Shown: positions 43,493 to 52,622, counted from the stretch's first letter. The stretch is DNA of 64,000 nt from Candidatus Villigracilis propinquus (GCA_016714565.1 JADKDM010000007.1:1-64000); one strand, 5' to 3'. A program made the numbers and translations. The notes: a model not told the origin generated them from the sequence alone.

Positions 43493-44497
43493 ATGAATAC
43501 ATTTCCCATTCCCTCTTTTTTTGACTCAGCCCGCGTAGGTGAAATCTGGAAAGTGGATTATGCCAGCCGCGCCGAACAAGCCCGCGAATACGCGCTTCAA
43601 CACGACCTGACACCTGCCTCTGTTTCGAAAGACAGAATCTCCCTTTTAGTGATCGACGCGCAAAATACCTTCTCTGTCCCAGGCTTTGAACTCTTTGTCG
43701 GTGGCCGCAGTGGACGCGGCGCCGTGGACGATACCACCCGCCTGTGTGAATTCATCTACCGCAACATTGGCAGCATCACCCACATCATCGCCACCATGGA
43801 TACTCACATGGCGCAGCAGATCTTCCATCCCATCTTCTTTGTGGATGCAAACGGAAATCATCCCGCCCCGTACACAGACATTCATGTCGCTGACTTGCGT
43901 GAGAACAAATGGATGTTCAACTCTGCGCTTGCCCCTCGTTATGACATTGCCCCCGAATACGGCCAGCAGATGATGATCCACTACGCCGAAGAGCTGGAGA
44001 AGAAAGGCAAATACGCGCTCACCATCTGGCCGTATCATGCCATGCTCGGTGGAATCGGTCACGCACTTGTCCCAGCTTTGGAGGAAGCTATTTTCTTCCA
44101 TTCCATTGCAAGGTTGGCCCAGCCTGATTTTGAGATCAAAGGCGATAAGCCTTTCACAGAACATTATTCCGTCATTGGCCCCGAAGTGTTGAACGGGCCA
44201 ATGGGCGAGTCTCTCGGCGTGCGGGACACGAAATTTATCCAACACTTGCAGGAAGTGGACAGGCTGTATATTGCAGGACAGGCCAAGAGTCACTGCGTGG
44301 CATGGACGGTTTCTGATCTGCTGGATGACATCAATGCCGTAGACCCAGACCTCGCGAAGAAAGTATATTTGCTCGACGACTGTTCATCAGCGGTGGTGGT
44401 GCCCGGGGTGGTTGACCATACTGAGGCGGCGAATGAGGCGTATGCTCGTTTTGCAAATGCAGGGATGAAGATCGTCAGATCGACGGAAGAAATATAA
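43493..44497 (+). CDS. Nicotinamidase-like isochorismatase-family hydrolase
   Basis: The 334-residue protein has the cysteine hydrolase triad: Asp55 in VIDAQNTF, a Lys in the middle part and Cys268 in KSHCVAW. The TMDTHMAQQIFHP stretch has the Asp and His residues that bind the metal in nicotinamidases. It is longer than PncA (about 200 residues) because of a longer N-terminus and inserts. With pncB 20 bases downstream, conversion of nicotinamide to nicotinate is the likely reaction. The start at 43493 is fixed by the TATACT promoter. Confidence 0.82.
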   Translation: MNTFPIPSFFDSARVGEIWKVDYASRAEQAREYALQHDLTPASVSKDRISLLVIDAQNTFSVPGFELFVGGRSGRGAVDDTTRLCEFIYRNIGSITHIIATMDTHMAQQIFHPIFFVDANGNHPAPYTDIHVADLRENKWMFNSALAPRYDIAPEYGQQMMIHYAEELEKKGKYALTIWPYHAMLGGIGHALVPALEEAIFFHSIARLAQPDFEIKGDKPFTEHYSVIGPEVLNGPMGESLGVRDTKFIQHLQEVDRLYIAGQAKSHCVAWTVSDLLDDINAVDPDLAKKVYLLDDCSSAVVVPGVVDHTEAANEAYARFANAGMKIVRSTEEI

Positions 44498-44517
44498 ATA
44501 AGTAGATAAGGAACACA

Positions 44518-45861
44518 ATGAGCATTTTTGACGGTAAACGACTCACGAATGAAACTTTTAAATTAGATATTGAACGTATGCGTCGCGGCTGGTACTCGGA
44601 CAAATATTTTGAGAATATCAACCGCATGTTGACCACGCTGTCGAAGGAAGGCTACAACTATTCGGGGCAGTTCCATAATTTGCCCGAGGGCATTTCCCCA
44701 GAGCAAATTGCAGTGGGTGATATCGAAGTGGAAATGCAGTGGTTCACACGCAGGCTGGGCAAGACCACCGTGGTGGGTGTGGACAAGTCGCTAGCGATGC
44801 TCAAGCATTGCACGGGATATTTTGACGGCGATAAGTTTATCGATACATCCGACAAGCTCGAAGTGTGGGCGGTGCAGGATGGAACCATCGTCAAATATGA
44901 CGGCGACCCGACTCAGATCCAACCCGTCATCAAAGTGCGCGGACGGTATCGTGACTTTGCCTTGCTCGAAACTCCCACGCTTGGCATTCTCACTCGTTCG
45001 AGTCGTGTGGCGACGAATGTGTATGAAACGCTGGTGGCTTCACGCGGCAAGCCTGTTCTCTTTTTTCCTGCGCGTTTTGATGTACATGAAGTGCAAGCCG
45101 CGGATGGCTACGCCTACAACATTGCGTTGCAGCGATTCAACAAAGACCATGCGCAGGAGTTGGGAGCCTTCGTCTCCACCGATGCGCAGGGTGACTGGTG
45201 GGGCGGCGCGGGCGGCGGGACGGTTGCCCATGCTGCGATCGCATCCTTCCTCGGTGACACAGCGGAGGCAATGATGCAGTTCTCGCATATTTTGCCCGCA
45301 CAGATTCCACGCATTGCGCTTGTGGATTTCAACAATGATTCTGTCCGCGATGCGCTGCGGGTACTGGATGCGATGTTCGCAAAGTATCGTGAGTTGATGG
45401 ATGCGGGGAATAAAGAGGAAGCTGAAAAATATAAATTGTATGGCTTGCGTTTGGATACGAGCGGAAGCCTGCGCGATGTGTCTGTGCTGCCGCTGGGAGA
45501 CCCGGCCTTGGATTTGGGTGTGAATCCGCGGCTGGTGTTCAACGTACGTCAGGCGTTGGATACTGCTTCAGAAAAATGGATCCTGCCCGAGGCGTGGAGA
45601 GAAGCGGCACGGGAATTTTGTCGCAGTGTGAAGATCGTGGTCTCAGGCGGTTTCAATCCCGAGAAGATTCGCAAGTTCGAAAAACTGGAAGTCCCCGTGG
45701 ATATTTATGCGGTGGGTTCGTATTTGTTCAATAATGGAAATTCCACCACGACCGATTACACTGGCGATGTGGTGCGCGTGAAGATTCATGGTGAGTGGAT
45801 CGATATGGCGAAGGTGGGTCGCAGGGTGGGGGAGAATGAGAATTTGGAAAGAGTTTGGTAG
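44518..45861 (+). CDS. pncB: Nicotinate phosphoribosyltransferase
   Basis: The 447-residue protein has the NAPRTase plan: an N-terminal Tyr-rich region (RGWYSDKYFEN), LLETPTLGILTRSS in the middle and the phosphate loop VSGGFNPEKI near the C-terminus. It joins nicotinate and PRPP to give nicotinate mononucleotide with ATP hydrolysis. The nicotinamidase-like gene upstream supplies nicotinate, and nadD at 28.2 kb takes the product. AAGGA lies 8 bases before the ATG. Confidence 0.92.
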   Translation: MSIFDGKRLTNETFKLDIERMRRGWYSDKYFENINRMLTTLSKEGYNYSGQFHNLPEGISPEQIAVGDIEVEMQWFTRRLGKTTVVGVDKSLAMLKHCTGYFDGDKFIDTSDKLEVWAVQDGTIVKYDGDPTQIQPVIKVRGRYRDFALLETPTLGILTRSSRVATNVYETLVASRGKPVLFFPARFDVHEVQAADGYAYNIALQRFNKDHAQELGAFVSTDAQGDWWGGAGGGTVAHAAIASFLGDTAEAMMQFSHILPAQIPRIALVDFNNDSVRDALRVLDAMFAKYRELMDAGNKEEAEKYKLYGLRLDTSGSLRDVSVLPLGDPALDLGVNPRLVFNVRQALDTASEKWILPEAWREAAREFCRSVKIVVSGGFNPEKIRKFEKLEVPVDIYAVGSYLFNNGNSTTTDYTGDVVRVKIHGEWIDMAKVGRRVGENENLERVW

Positions 45862-45870
45862 ATAGTATTT

Positions 45871-45964
45871 CGTCATTGCGAGGAGGGCTTTAGCCCGACG
45901 AAGCAATCTCCTACACAATAACTGAGATTGCTTCGGGCGGAAAAGCACCGCCCTCGCAATGACG
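45871..45964. repeat. Palindromic repeat family A, copy 2
   Basis: Begins CGTCATTGCGAGGAGG and ends CGCAATGACG, with GAAGCAATCTC / GAGATTGCTTC inner pairing. It is the only content between pncB and the convergent pstB-like gene. Confidence 0.88.
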
Positions 45965-45971
45965 GGGATAA

Positions 45972-46730
45972 TTATCCAAACCGTCCCATGATGTAATCTT
46001 CGGTTTTCTTTTGCTTGGGGGCAGTGAACATTGTTTTACCCTCATCGTATTCGATCAGTTCGCCTTGTAAAAAGAAGGCGGCGTAATCGGCGGTGCGGGC
46101 GGCTTGCTGCACCGAGTGCGGGACGAGGATGATGGTGTATTCTTTTTTCAACTCCAGCAGGGCGGCTTCCACTTTGCCAGTGGAGATGGGGTCAAGGCCC
46201 GAGGTGGGTTCATCGAGCAGAATAATTTCAGGCTGAAGCGCGATCACGCGCGCAAGACAGACGCGCTGCTGCTGTCCGCCGGAGAGGGCAATGGCGGGGT
46301 CATTCAAACGGTCTTTCACTTCATCCCAAATGGCAGAGAGTTTCAAACTGCGTTCCACGGCTTCATCTAATTTTGATTTGCGTTTTTCGCCAGCAAGTTC
46401 CAGCCCATAGATGACATTCTCGCGGATGCTCATTGGCAATGGGACGGGGCGCGCAAAGACCATGCCCACTTTGCGGCGCAGGGCGATCACGTCCGTTTTG
46501 GGGTCGAGGATGTTTTCATCGTCAATGAGGATGCGGCCCGAACTGGCTCGAATATCGGTGAGATCATTCAGGCGATTGAGGCAGCGCAGCAGTGTGGACT
46601 TTCCACCGCCTGCGGGGCCAAAGAGAACGGTCACTGCATTTTTGCGAATGCCCATGTTGATTCCGCGCAGGGATTCGGCGCCGTCGGAGTATTGGAGGGA
46701 GAGGTTTTCGATGATGATTTTATTTGTCAT
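45972..46730 (-). CDS. Divergent PstB-like phosphate ABC ATPase
   Basis: The 252-residue ABC ATPase is closest to PstB. Walker A reads GPAGGGKST, the signature is LSGGQQQR, Walker B is LLDEPTSGLDP and the switch is VPHSVQQA. The Q-loop, normally MVFQKPNPFP in PstB, reads MVFARPVPLP, so the glutamine that contacts the permease and Mg2+ is alanine. It is the last gene of a pstS-pstC-pstA set. A palindromic repeat separates it from pstA. It may have altered coupling to its permease, or belong to another substrate. Confidence 0.82.
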   Translation of the reverse strand: MTNKIIIENLSLQYSDGAESLRGINMGIRKNAVTVLFGPAGGGKSTLLRCLNRLNDLTDIRASSGRILIDDENILDPKTDVIALRRKVGMVFARPVPLPMSIRENVIYGLELAGEKRKSKLDEAVERSLKLSAIWDEVKDRLNDPAIALSGGQQQRVCLARVIALQPEIILLDEPTSGLDPISTGKVEAALLELKKEYTIILVPHSVQQAARTADYAAFFLQGELIEYDEGKTMFTAPKQKKTEDYIMGRFG

Positions 46731-46743
46731 TTTATAAACACTC

Positions 46744-46861
46744 GGTGGTCGAGTAGGGCGAATGGTTTTCTCGCCCGTATCGAGACCACCCTGTCAGAGA
46801 AATTATCCTTGAAATAGGTGGTCTCGGTACGCTCGCAAAGTACGCTCGCTACTCGACCACC
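46744..46861. repeat. Nested inverted repeat GGTGGTCGAGTAG
   Basis: Outer pair: 46744-46756 with 46849-46861. Inner pair: CGAGACCACC (46781) with GGTGGTCTCG (46817). It fills the gap between the pstB-like and pstA genes on the minus strand and would form a strong structure in the mRNA. Confidence 0.85.
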
Positions 46862-46870
46862 AGAGTTGGG

Positions 46871-47737
46871 CTACCACTGCCTTCTTGCTCTGGCTCTGGA
46901 ACGAATCACCGTTGCAATCAGGTTCATGGTTAGCACGAAAACGAGCAGCACAAGCGCGGTGCCGTATTGGATCTGGATGGGCATTTCAGGCACTTGTGTG
47001 GAAATAACAAAGAGATGATAGGGTAATGCCATGGTTGCATCAAAAGGGGATTGGGGCAGGCGGGGGAGGAAGAAAGCTGCACCCGTGAAAAGGATGGGGG
47101 CTGTTTCGCCCGCGGCGCGTTCAAGGCCGAGGATGACGCCCGTCAAAATACCAGGCAATGCTTCCTTCAAAACGATCTTGCGGATGGTCTGCCAGCGTGT
47201 AGCGCCGAGAGAAATGCTCACAGTGCGGAAGGCTTGCGGCACGGAACGCAGCGCTTCTTCTGCGGTGCTGATGATGACGGGAAGTGTCATGATCGAAAGC
47301 GTGAGGGATGCGGCCAAAATGGATGTGCCGAATTGCAGGAACAAGACGAATAAGCCCAACCCGAACAAGCCATATACCACCGAGGGAATTCCCGCGAGGT
47401 TGATGATCGCGAGGCGGATGAGGCGAGTCCATTGGGTGTCCTTCGCGTATTCAGAAAGATAAATGGCGGCGGCGATTCCCAGTGGAACGGAGAAAATGGC
47501 TGTGCCGATCGTGAGATACAACGTCCCGATGATGGCAGGCAGGATTCCGCCTGCGCGCATTCCGTCATGAGGGAAGCCTGTGATGAAGTCCCATGAGATG
47601 GCGGAGCCGCCTTGCACCAGAATGTAAATGATCGTGCCCACAATGGGAAGCACGGTTGCCACGGCCATTAATGTGATGAAGCTGAACCCAAGCCGTTGGA
47701 CGGTATGACGATTGCGGGAGAGGAATTTGGTCATCAT
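46871..47737 (-). CDS. pstA: Phosphate ABC permease PstA (second set)
   Basis: The 288-residue permease has six helices. The conserved YLSEYAKDTQWTRLIR helix end, GIPSVVYGLFGL and the EAA-loop region EEALRSVPQAFRTVSISLGATRWQT are typical of PstA. Its start overlaps the pstC stop (47734), so they are coupled. It forms the channel with PstC. Confidence 0.92.
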   Translation of the reverse strand: MMTKFLSRNRHTVQRLGFSFITLMAVATVLPIVGTIIYILVQGGSAISWDFITGFPHDGMRAGGILPAIIGTLYLTIGTAIFSVPLGIAAAIYLSEYAKDTQWTRLIRLAIINLAGIPSVVYGLFGLGLFVLFLQFGTSILAASLTLSIMTLPVIISTAEEALRSVPQAFRTVSISLGATRWQTIRKIVLKEALPGILTGVILGLERAAGETAPILFTGAAFFLPRLPQSPFDATMALPYHLFVISTQVPEMPIQIQYGTALVLLVFVLTMNLIATVIRSRARARRQW

Positions 47738-48630
47738 GAGAGGATCCGCTCTGCGCGTTTCTTCGAGCGGAAGACCACCGAAGAAGCGATGACGTTCACG
47801 ATCAACGAGATCAGGAACAGAACCATGCCGATGAAGAAGAGCACATGATAATGTGTGCTGCCATTGGCGACCTCGCCCATTTCTGCGGCGATGGTGGCGG
47901 TCATGGTGCGGACAGGGGAGAAGATGCTGCCGAGTTTGGTCGCCATGACGGGTGCATTGCCTGTCACCATCATCACGGTCATCGTCTCACCGATGGCGCG
48001 CCCCACGCCGAGCATGACGGCGGTCAGCACGCCAGATTTTGCGGCGGGCAATGTCACGCGCCAGATGGTCTGCCATTTGGTGGCGCCCAAAGCCCACGCG
48101 CCTTCACGATACGCACGCGGGACAGAGTCCAATGCGTCCTCGGCTACGGAGACGACCGTGGGGACAGCGATCCCACCTAACAGCAGAGATCCTGTAAAGG
48201 CGGTCAGACCAGTTGGCAGATCCAGAAAGACGCGCAGATAGGGTGAGACGACGAGAATACCAAGGAAACCCAACACCACAGAGGGAAGTCCGCCAAGCAG
48301 TTCAACCAATGGCTTGAGAATCTCCCGCATCCAACGCGGAGCGATCTCAGAGATGTAGACCGCGGTGCCGATCCCAAATGGGACGGCGATCAACGCCGCG
48401 CCGAGTGTGATGATGATCGAGCCTGTGATGAGCGGCAAAATGCCGAAGTGATCTTCGATGGGATACCAGCGAATGTTGAGAAGCGACGAGGCGTCCACTT
48501 CGCTGAGTGCGGGCAGTCCTTCACGCAGAAGGAAAAAGAAAATGAGCAGCACAAAGACAACAGCCGAATAGCCGCTGGCTTTGATGGCTCTTGTAATGAT
48601 GAACTCTCGCCAGTTTAAAGATTTTTCCAT
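47734..48630 (-). CDS. pstC: Phosphate ABC permease PstC (second set)
   Basis: The 298-residue permease has six helices. AVYISEIAPRWMREILKPLVELLGGLP and the EAA loop EDALDSVPRAYREGAWALGATKWQT are typical of PstC. GGAG lies 6 bases before the ATG. It follows the second pstS with a 75-base hairpin region in between. Confidence 0.92.
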   Translation of the reverse strand: MEKSLNWREFIITRAIKASGYSAVVFVLLIFFFLLREGLPALSEVDASSLLNIRWYPIEDHFGILPLITGSIIITLGAALIAVPFGIGTAVYISEIAPRWMREILKPLVELLGGLPSVVLGFLGILVVSPYLRVFLDLPTGLTAFTGSLLLGGIAVPTVVSVAEDALDSVPRAYREGAWALGATKWQTIWRVTLPAAKSGVLTAVMLGVGRAIGETMTVMMVTGNAPVMATKLGSIFSPVRTMTATIAAEMGEVANGSTHYHVLFFIGMVLFLISLIVNVIASSVVFRSKKRAERILS

Positions 48631-48644
48631 TTATCTCCACATAA

Positions 48645-48704
48645 GACCCTAAAGGTTTTTCTGTTAAACAAAGTCTTCAATTTACCAAGAAAACCTTTAG
48701 GGTC
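48645..48704 (-). terminator. Hairpin between second pstS and pstC
   Basis: GACCCTAAAGGTTTT at 48645 pairs with AAAACCTTTAGGGTC ending at 48704. On the minus strand it follows the pstS stop by 4 bases. It may act as a partial terminator giving more binding protein than permease. Confidence 0.7.
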
Positions 48705-48708
48705 TGTT

Positions 48709-49587
48709 TTACTTTGCAGGAACAAAACCCAATTCAGCAACGATCTGCTGTGCTTCGGCAGAAAGGATCCAATCCAAATAGTCCTTTATGATTCCAGTGG
48801 GTTCGCCGTTGGTATACATATATAAGTCGCGCGCGATGGCATACGTTTTGTCGTTCACGGTTTCTATCGAAGGCAGAACATATTCGCCGCCTGCTTCTTT
48901 TGCGATCGCGATCATTTTTACATCATCAGGTACATAGCCGAGACCGTCATAGCCAACTGCATTCGGGTTCTGACGTACCTCCGAAATGATTCCCTCGGAA
49001 GATGGCAGCAGCAGAGTGTCCATTGAGAATAAAGTTTCGTCATCACTATTCCCAAGCCGCAGAACAGTTTCCAGAAAATACACATGCGTGCCTGAGTTTG
49101 TCTCACGTGAAAGTTTCACAATGGGTCGGTCTTCGCCTCCCACATCTCTCCAGTTGGTGATCTCGCCGCTGTAAATATCCGAGATCTGTTGCAGGGTCAA
49201 TTCATTTACAGGGTTTTCAGAATTCACGATCACAGCAATTGCATCCCGCGCAATGATGTGCTCAACAGGCTCCACCCCTTTGGCTTGCGCCTCTTCAATT
49301 TCCTCGGTCTTGATCTGGCGCGAAGCATTTGCCAGATCCACAGTATCGTTGATCAGCGCTGCGATGCCCGTCCCGGAACCGCCGCCTGTGACAGAAATAC
49401 GCACATCAGGATGTTCCACCTGATACGCTTCCGCCCAGGCCAGCGCCAGGTTGACGATGGTGTCCGAACCTTTATTTTCGATGTATTGAGCGGGAGAATT
49501 AGACGCAGCGTCGGCGGAAGAATCAGCAGAACCGCAGGATGTGAGTAGAAAGCTTGATAAGAGAAAGAGAATTAGAAAACGTTTCAT
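48709..49587 (-). CDS. pstS: Phosphate-binding lipoprotein PstS (second set)
   Basis: The 292-residue protein has a lipoprotein signal with the lipobox LLTSC (Cys18). The GSDTI, GSGTGIAAL, SRETNSGTHVYFLE and ANASRQI stretches are typical of PstS. It delivers phosphate to PstCA. TATAAT lies 8 bases before the ATG. No TTAAC repeat array precedes it, unlike the pstS at 54959, so this set may be expressed without the Pho-type control. Confidence 0.9.
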   Translation of the reverse strand: MKRFLILFLLSSFLLTSCGSADSSADAASNSPAQYIENKGSDTIVNLALAWAEAYQVEHPDVRISVTGGGSGTGIAALINDTVDLANASRQIKTEEIEEAQAKGVEPVEHIIARDAIAVIVNSENPVNELTLQQISDIYSGEITNWRDVGGEDRPIVKLSRETNSGTHVYFLETVLRLGNSDDETLFSMDTLLLPSSEGIISEVRQNPNAVGYDGLGYVPDDVKMIAIAKEAGGEYVLPSIETVNDKTYAIARDLYMYTNGEPTGIIKDYLDWILSAEAQQIVAELGFVPAK

Positions 49588-49595
49588 CGGGGCGA

Positions 49596-49601
49596 ATTAT
49601 A
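49596..49601 (-). promoter_or_regulatory. -10 hexamer TATAAT, second pstS
   Basis: TATAAT on the minus strand ends 8 bases before the ATG at 49587. Confidence 0.5.
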
Positions 49602-49663
49602 CCGCCTCGGACTTGCTGATACCTGATTCTTCTTCGAGTGATATTTGTCACTTTGATAGTGCG

Positions 49664-49691
49664 TTGTGCTCCTAAATCTTTCTGATACAAT
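49664..49691 (+). promoter_or_regulatory. Promoter of divergent pstB (leaderless)
   Basis: TTGTGC, a 16-bp spacer and TACAAT, ending 7 bases before the ATG at 49699. Confidence 0.6.
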
Positions 49692-49698
49692 CACGCAT

Positions 49699-50457
49699 AT
49701 GAACACAACGCAACTTGCCTTCTCCGTCCAGCAATTGGATTTTTACTACGGTAGTTCAAGAGCCCTTTCGGGCATTAATCTCGAGATCCAGCCGCAGCAG
49801 GTGACCGCGCTCATCGGCCCTTCGGGCTGCGGCAAGTCTACTTTTTTGCGCTGCCTGAATCGGATGAATGACACAATCCACGGTACTCGTGTCGAAGGGA
49901 AAATTCTGCTCAAAGGTGAGGATATTTATAGCAAAGAAATGGACGTGGTCAACCTGCGTCAGCGCGTGGGCATGGTTTTTCAAAAGCCAAATCCATTTCC
50001 ACAAACGATTTATGATAATGTGGCGTTCGGCCCGCGCGTGATGGGCATGGACGTGAATCTCGATGAGGTTGTGGAAAAAAGCCTGGTCGCCGCCGCCCTT
50101 TGGGACGAAGTGAAAGACGACCTAAAATCGGACGCTTTGGGCTTGTCCCTCGGGCAGCAGCAGAGACTTTGTATTGCCCGCGTCATTGCCGTGCAGCCCG
50201 AAGTCATTCTCATGGATGAATCCACTTCTGCGCTGGACCCCATCGCCACCCTGCGCGTGGAAGAATTGATCGCAGACCTGAAAAAAGAGTACACCATCGT
50301 CATCGTCACTCACAACATGCAGCAGGCCGCGCGCGTTTCTGATCACACAGGTTTGTTCTGGCTGGGGGAGTTGGTCGAATTTGCTCCCACCACCCAAATG
50401 TTCACAACCCCAAAAGAAGAATTGACGGAAGCGTATATTACAGGTCGAATGGGGTGA
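49699..50457 (+). CDS. PstB-type phosphate ABC ATPase
   Basis: The 252-residue protein has a good PstB start (TALIGPSGCGKST) and Q-loop (MVFQKPNPFP). Two motifs deviate: the signature reads LSLGQQQR instead of LSGGQQQR, and Walker B continues as DESTSALDP instead of DEPTSALDP. It is transcribed away from the second pst set, alone, and ends at a hairpin. It could replace the Q-loop-deficient ATPase in the second transporter. The start at 49699 follows TACAAT by 7 bases. Confidence 0.85.
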   Translation: MNTTQLAFSVQQLDFYYGSSRALSGINLEIQPQQVTALIGPSGCGKSTFLRCLNRMNDTIHGTRVEGKILLKGEDIYSKEMDVVNLRQRVGMVFQKPNPFPQTIYDNVAFGPRVMGMDVNLDEVVEKSLVAAALWDEVKDDLKSDALGLSLGQQQRLCIARVIAVQPEVILMDESTSALDPIATLRVEELIADLKKEYTIVIVTHNMQQAARVSDHTGLFWLGELVEFAPTTQMFTTPKEELTEAYITGRMG

Positions 50458-50471
50458 TATGAACTTTAACA

Positions 50472-50506
50472 AAAAAGAGGATGCAGAAAATCTGCATCCT
50501 CTTTTT
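50472..50506. terminator. Bidirectional terminator
   Basis: The stem AAAAAGAGGATGCAGA / TCTGCATCCTCTTTTT has a 3-base loop, between convergent pstB and phoU. Confidence 0.92.
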
Positions 50507-50529
50507 ACTTGTTGCTTATTACTCGTCAC

Positions 50530-51222
50530 TTAAGACTTGTGCTGGCCCTTCCAAAACTCATCATCGCTGGATTTGATCTCGTTGAATGAACCTGTTGCAA
50601 TGAACACCGTGCGCTCACAGATGTTTGTCACGCGGTCTGCCACACGCTCGAGGTTATGCGCCACCCATAGCAGCCAGTTCGCGCGCTCAATGGATTTGGG
50701 ATCCTGAATAATAATGAGCATCAACTCGCGATAGATCTGGTTGTACAGCGCATCCACTTCATCGTCTTCAACCGGGATGGATTTTGCGGTTTCCACATCC
50801 TCATTGATGAAGGCGCTCAAGGAACGGTGCAGCATACTGGTGCCGATCTGCGCCATGCGTGGGATGTCAATCAACGGCTTGAGCAAAGCCTCTTCGCCCA
50901 TGCGCAGGTTGATGTTGGCGATGCCTTTCGCATAGTCGCCCATGCGCTCCAGCTCGGAAATGATTTCCATGGTGGAGGCCAACAGGCGCAGGTCATGTGC
51001 CATCGGCTGTTGGGTCGCGATCAGGATCATTAACTGATTCTCAATTGCAAACCGTTTCTGGTTGATCTCTTTATCTTCGGTGATGATCTTCTCGGCAGCG
51101 ACCAAGTCGCGCTTCTTCAAGGCTTCCACGGAACCCATGATGGCATGTTCCACCATGGAACCAAGCAGAATCACTTCATCTTTCACTTGCTGAATTTCAC
51201 TCTCAAATGTTTTTCTGATCAT
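50530..51222 (-). CDS. phoU: PhoU phosphate regulator 1
   Basis: The 230-residue protein has two PhoU three-helix repeats, each with an acidic metal motif: ISELERMGDYAKGI in the first and HNLERVADRVTNI in the second. PhoU links Pst transporter state to Pho signalling. Start: AGAGGT lies before the ATG at 51222; the frame is open upstream to 51393 but that part has no PhoU features. It is the last gene of the main pst operon. Confidence 0.92.
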   Translation of the reverse strand: MIRKTFESEIQQVKDEVILLGSMVEHAIMGSVEALKKRDLVAAEKIITEDKEINQKRFAIENQLMILIATQQPMAHDLRLLASTMEIISELERMGDYAKGIANINLRMGEEALLKPLIDIPRMAQIGTSMLHRSLSAFINEDVETAKSIPVEDDEVDALYNQIYRELMLIIIQDPKSIERANWLLWVAHNLERVADRVTNICERTVFIATGSFNEIKSSDDEFWKGQHKS

Positions 51223-51262
51223 AAGACCTCTGATAGGGTACCTTTCTATTTTACTACCGTAA

Positions 51263-51712
51263 TTACTTCTGACGATAGTCTGCTGGGATGATGCCTTGTT
51301 CTGCCAGCCAAAGGCGTAGACGCTGCTCAATTTGGTCACGCACGCGTCGGGTAGAGTCGAGGCGCGTCCCTTCATCAAATTTTGCGGGGTCATCGAAAGG
51401 CCAATGGTCGTGAGTCCCCATATTCAAAAACACGGCGGGACAATTTTCCTCGGCATCGGCACACACGGTGATGACGTGGGAGAAGTGAGTCTTGCCAAGA
51501 TATTCGGTGACGGATTTTGACCACTGCGCTGAAATATCGATGCCGACTTCGCGCATCACTTCTTTAACCTCGGGCAGGATACTGCCCTTCGGCTCTGTGC
51601 CTGCGCTGAAAATTTCGTACGGCTCCCCTGCCAATGCACGCAGGAGTCCCTCGGCAAGCTGACTGCGCGCCGAATTGCCTGTGCAGAGGAAGAGAATTTT
51701 TGGCTTTGACAT
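51263..51712 (-). CDS. arsC: Thioredoxin-coupled arsenate reductase
   Basis: The 149-residue protein is of the low-molecular-weight phosphatase fold. It has the P-loop CTGNSARS (Cys10) and the redox pair in VCADAEENCP, the Cys10/Cys82/Cys89 type of ArsC from Gram-positive bacteria. It reduces arsenate to arsenite using thioredoxin. It lies between pstB and phoU in the pst operon, where arsenate would enter with phosphate. No arsenite exporter or ArsR gene is nearby. Confidence 0.9.
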   Translation of the reverse strand: MSKPKILFLCTGNSARSQLAEGLLRALAGEPYEIFSAGTEPKGSILPEVKEVMREVGIDISAQWSKSVTEYLGKTHFSHVITVCADAEENCPAVFLNMGTHDHWPFDDPAKFDEGTRLDSTRRVRDQIEQRLRLWLAEQGIIPADYRQK

Positions 51713-51825
51713 GTTGAACTCCTTTGAATATTAGTCTACACCCAACGGCCCGTTGGGTTTGTTGCAAGCAATCTCTTTCGATTTGCCTTGCGGCTCTCCC
51801 GTCCATTTGATTAGCTTCTGTGAGA

Positions 51826-52596
51826 TTAACCAAATCTTCCCGTTACATAATCTTCTGTTCGCTTATCGGACGGGCGGGTAAATATCTTTTTTGTTTCATC
51901 GAATTCGATCACACCGCCAGCGCGGTTGTCATCGATCATCATCATAGCAGTGAAGTCTGAGGCGCGTGCGGCCTGCTGCATGTTGTGGGTGACGATGATG
52001 ATGGTGTAGTTTTTCTTCAATTCCTGCATCAATTCCTCAATGCGCAGTGTGGAGATGGGGTCAAGCGCGGAGGCGGGTTCATCCATGAGAATGATCTCAG
52101 GCTGAATGGCGATGGTGCGCGCAATGCACAGACGTTGTTGCTGCCCGCCGGAGAGGGCGTAGGCGCTTTCTTGAAGTTTATCTTTTACTTCATCCCACAG
52201 GGCTGCGCTGCGGAGTGATTGCTCAACGAGTTCGTCCATCTTGCCTTTGAAGCCGTTGATGCGCGCTCCCCAGGCGATGTTCTCGTAAATTGATTTCGGG
52301 AACGGGTTTGGCTTTTGAAAGACCATACCGATCTTACGGCGGACTTCCACAGGGTCAATTTGATTGCCATAAAGGTTTTGGCCTTGCAGGAAGAGTTCAC
52401 CGGTGACGTGACATCCCGGCACAAAGTCATTCATGCGATTCAAAGCTCGCAAAAGTGTGGACTTGCCACAGCCGGAAGGCCCGATGATTGCAGTAATTTT
52501 CTGCGGCTGGATTTTTACACTGACATCTTTTACAGCTGTGTAGCTGCCGTAATGAATGGAGAGATTGTTGGATTCGATTGCGTATTTATTTTCCAT
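51826..52596 (-). CDS. pstB: Phosphate ABC ATPase PstB (main set)
   Basis: The 256-residue protein has canonical motifs: Walker A GPSGCGKST, Q-loop MVFQKPNPFP, signature LSGGQQQR, Walker B LMDEPASALDP and switch VTHNMQQAA. I place the start at 52596 (MENKYAIES); the frame is open upstream but has no homology there. It is 26 bases downstream of pstA. A small palindrome with CCCAACGG lies between it and arsC. Confidence 0.93.
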   Translation of the reverse strand: MENKYAIESNNLSIHYGSYTAVKDVSVKIQPQKITAIIGPSGCGKSTLLRALNRMNDFVPGCHVTGELFLQGQNLYGNQIDPVEVRRKIGMVFQKPNPFPKSIYENIAWGARINGFKGKMDELVEQSLRSAALWDEVKDKLQESAYALSGGQQQRLCIARTIAIQPEIILMDEPASALDPISTLRIEELMQELKKNYTIIIVTHNMQQAARASDFTAMMMIDDNRAGGVIEFDETKKIFTRPSDKRTEDYVTGRFG

Positions 52597-52622
52597 AGTT
52601 TTTACATCCACAAATTGAAGGA

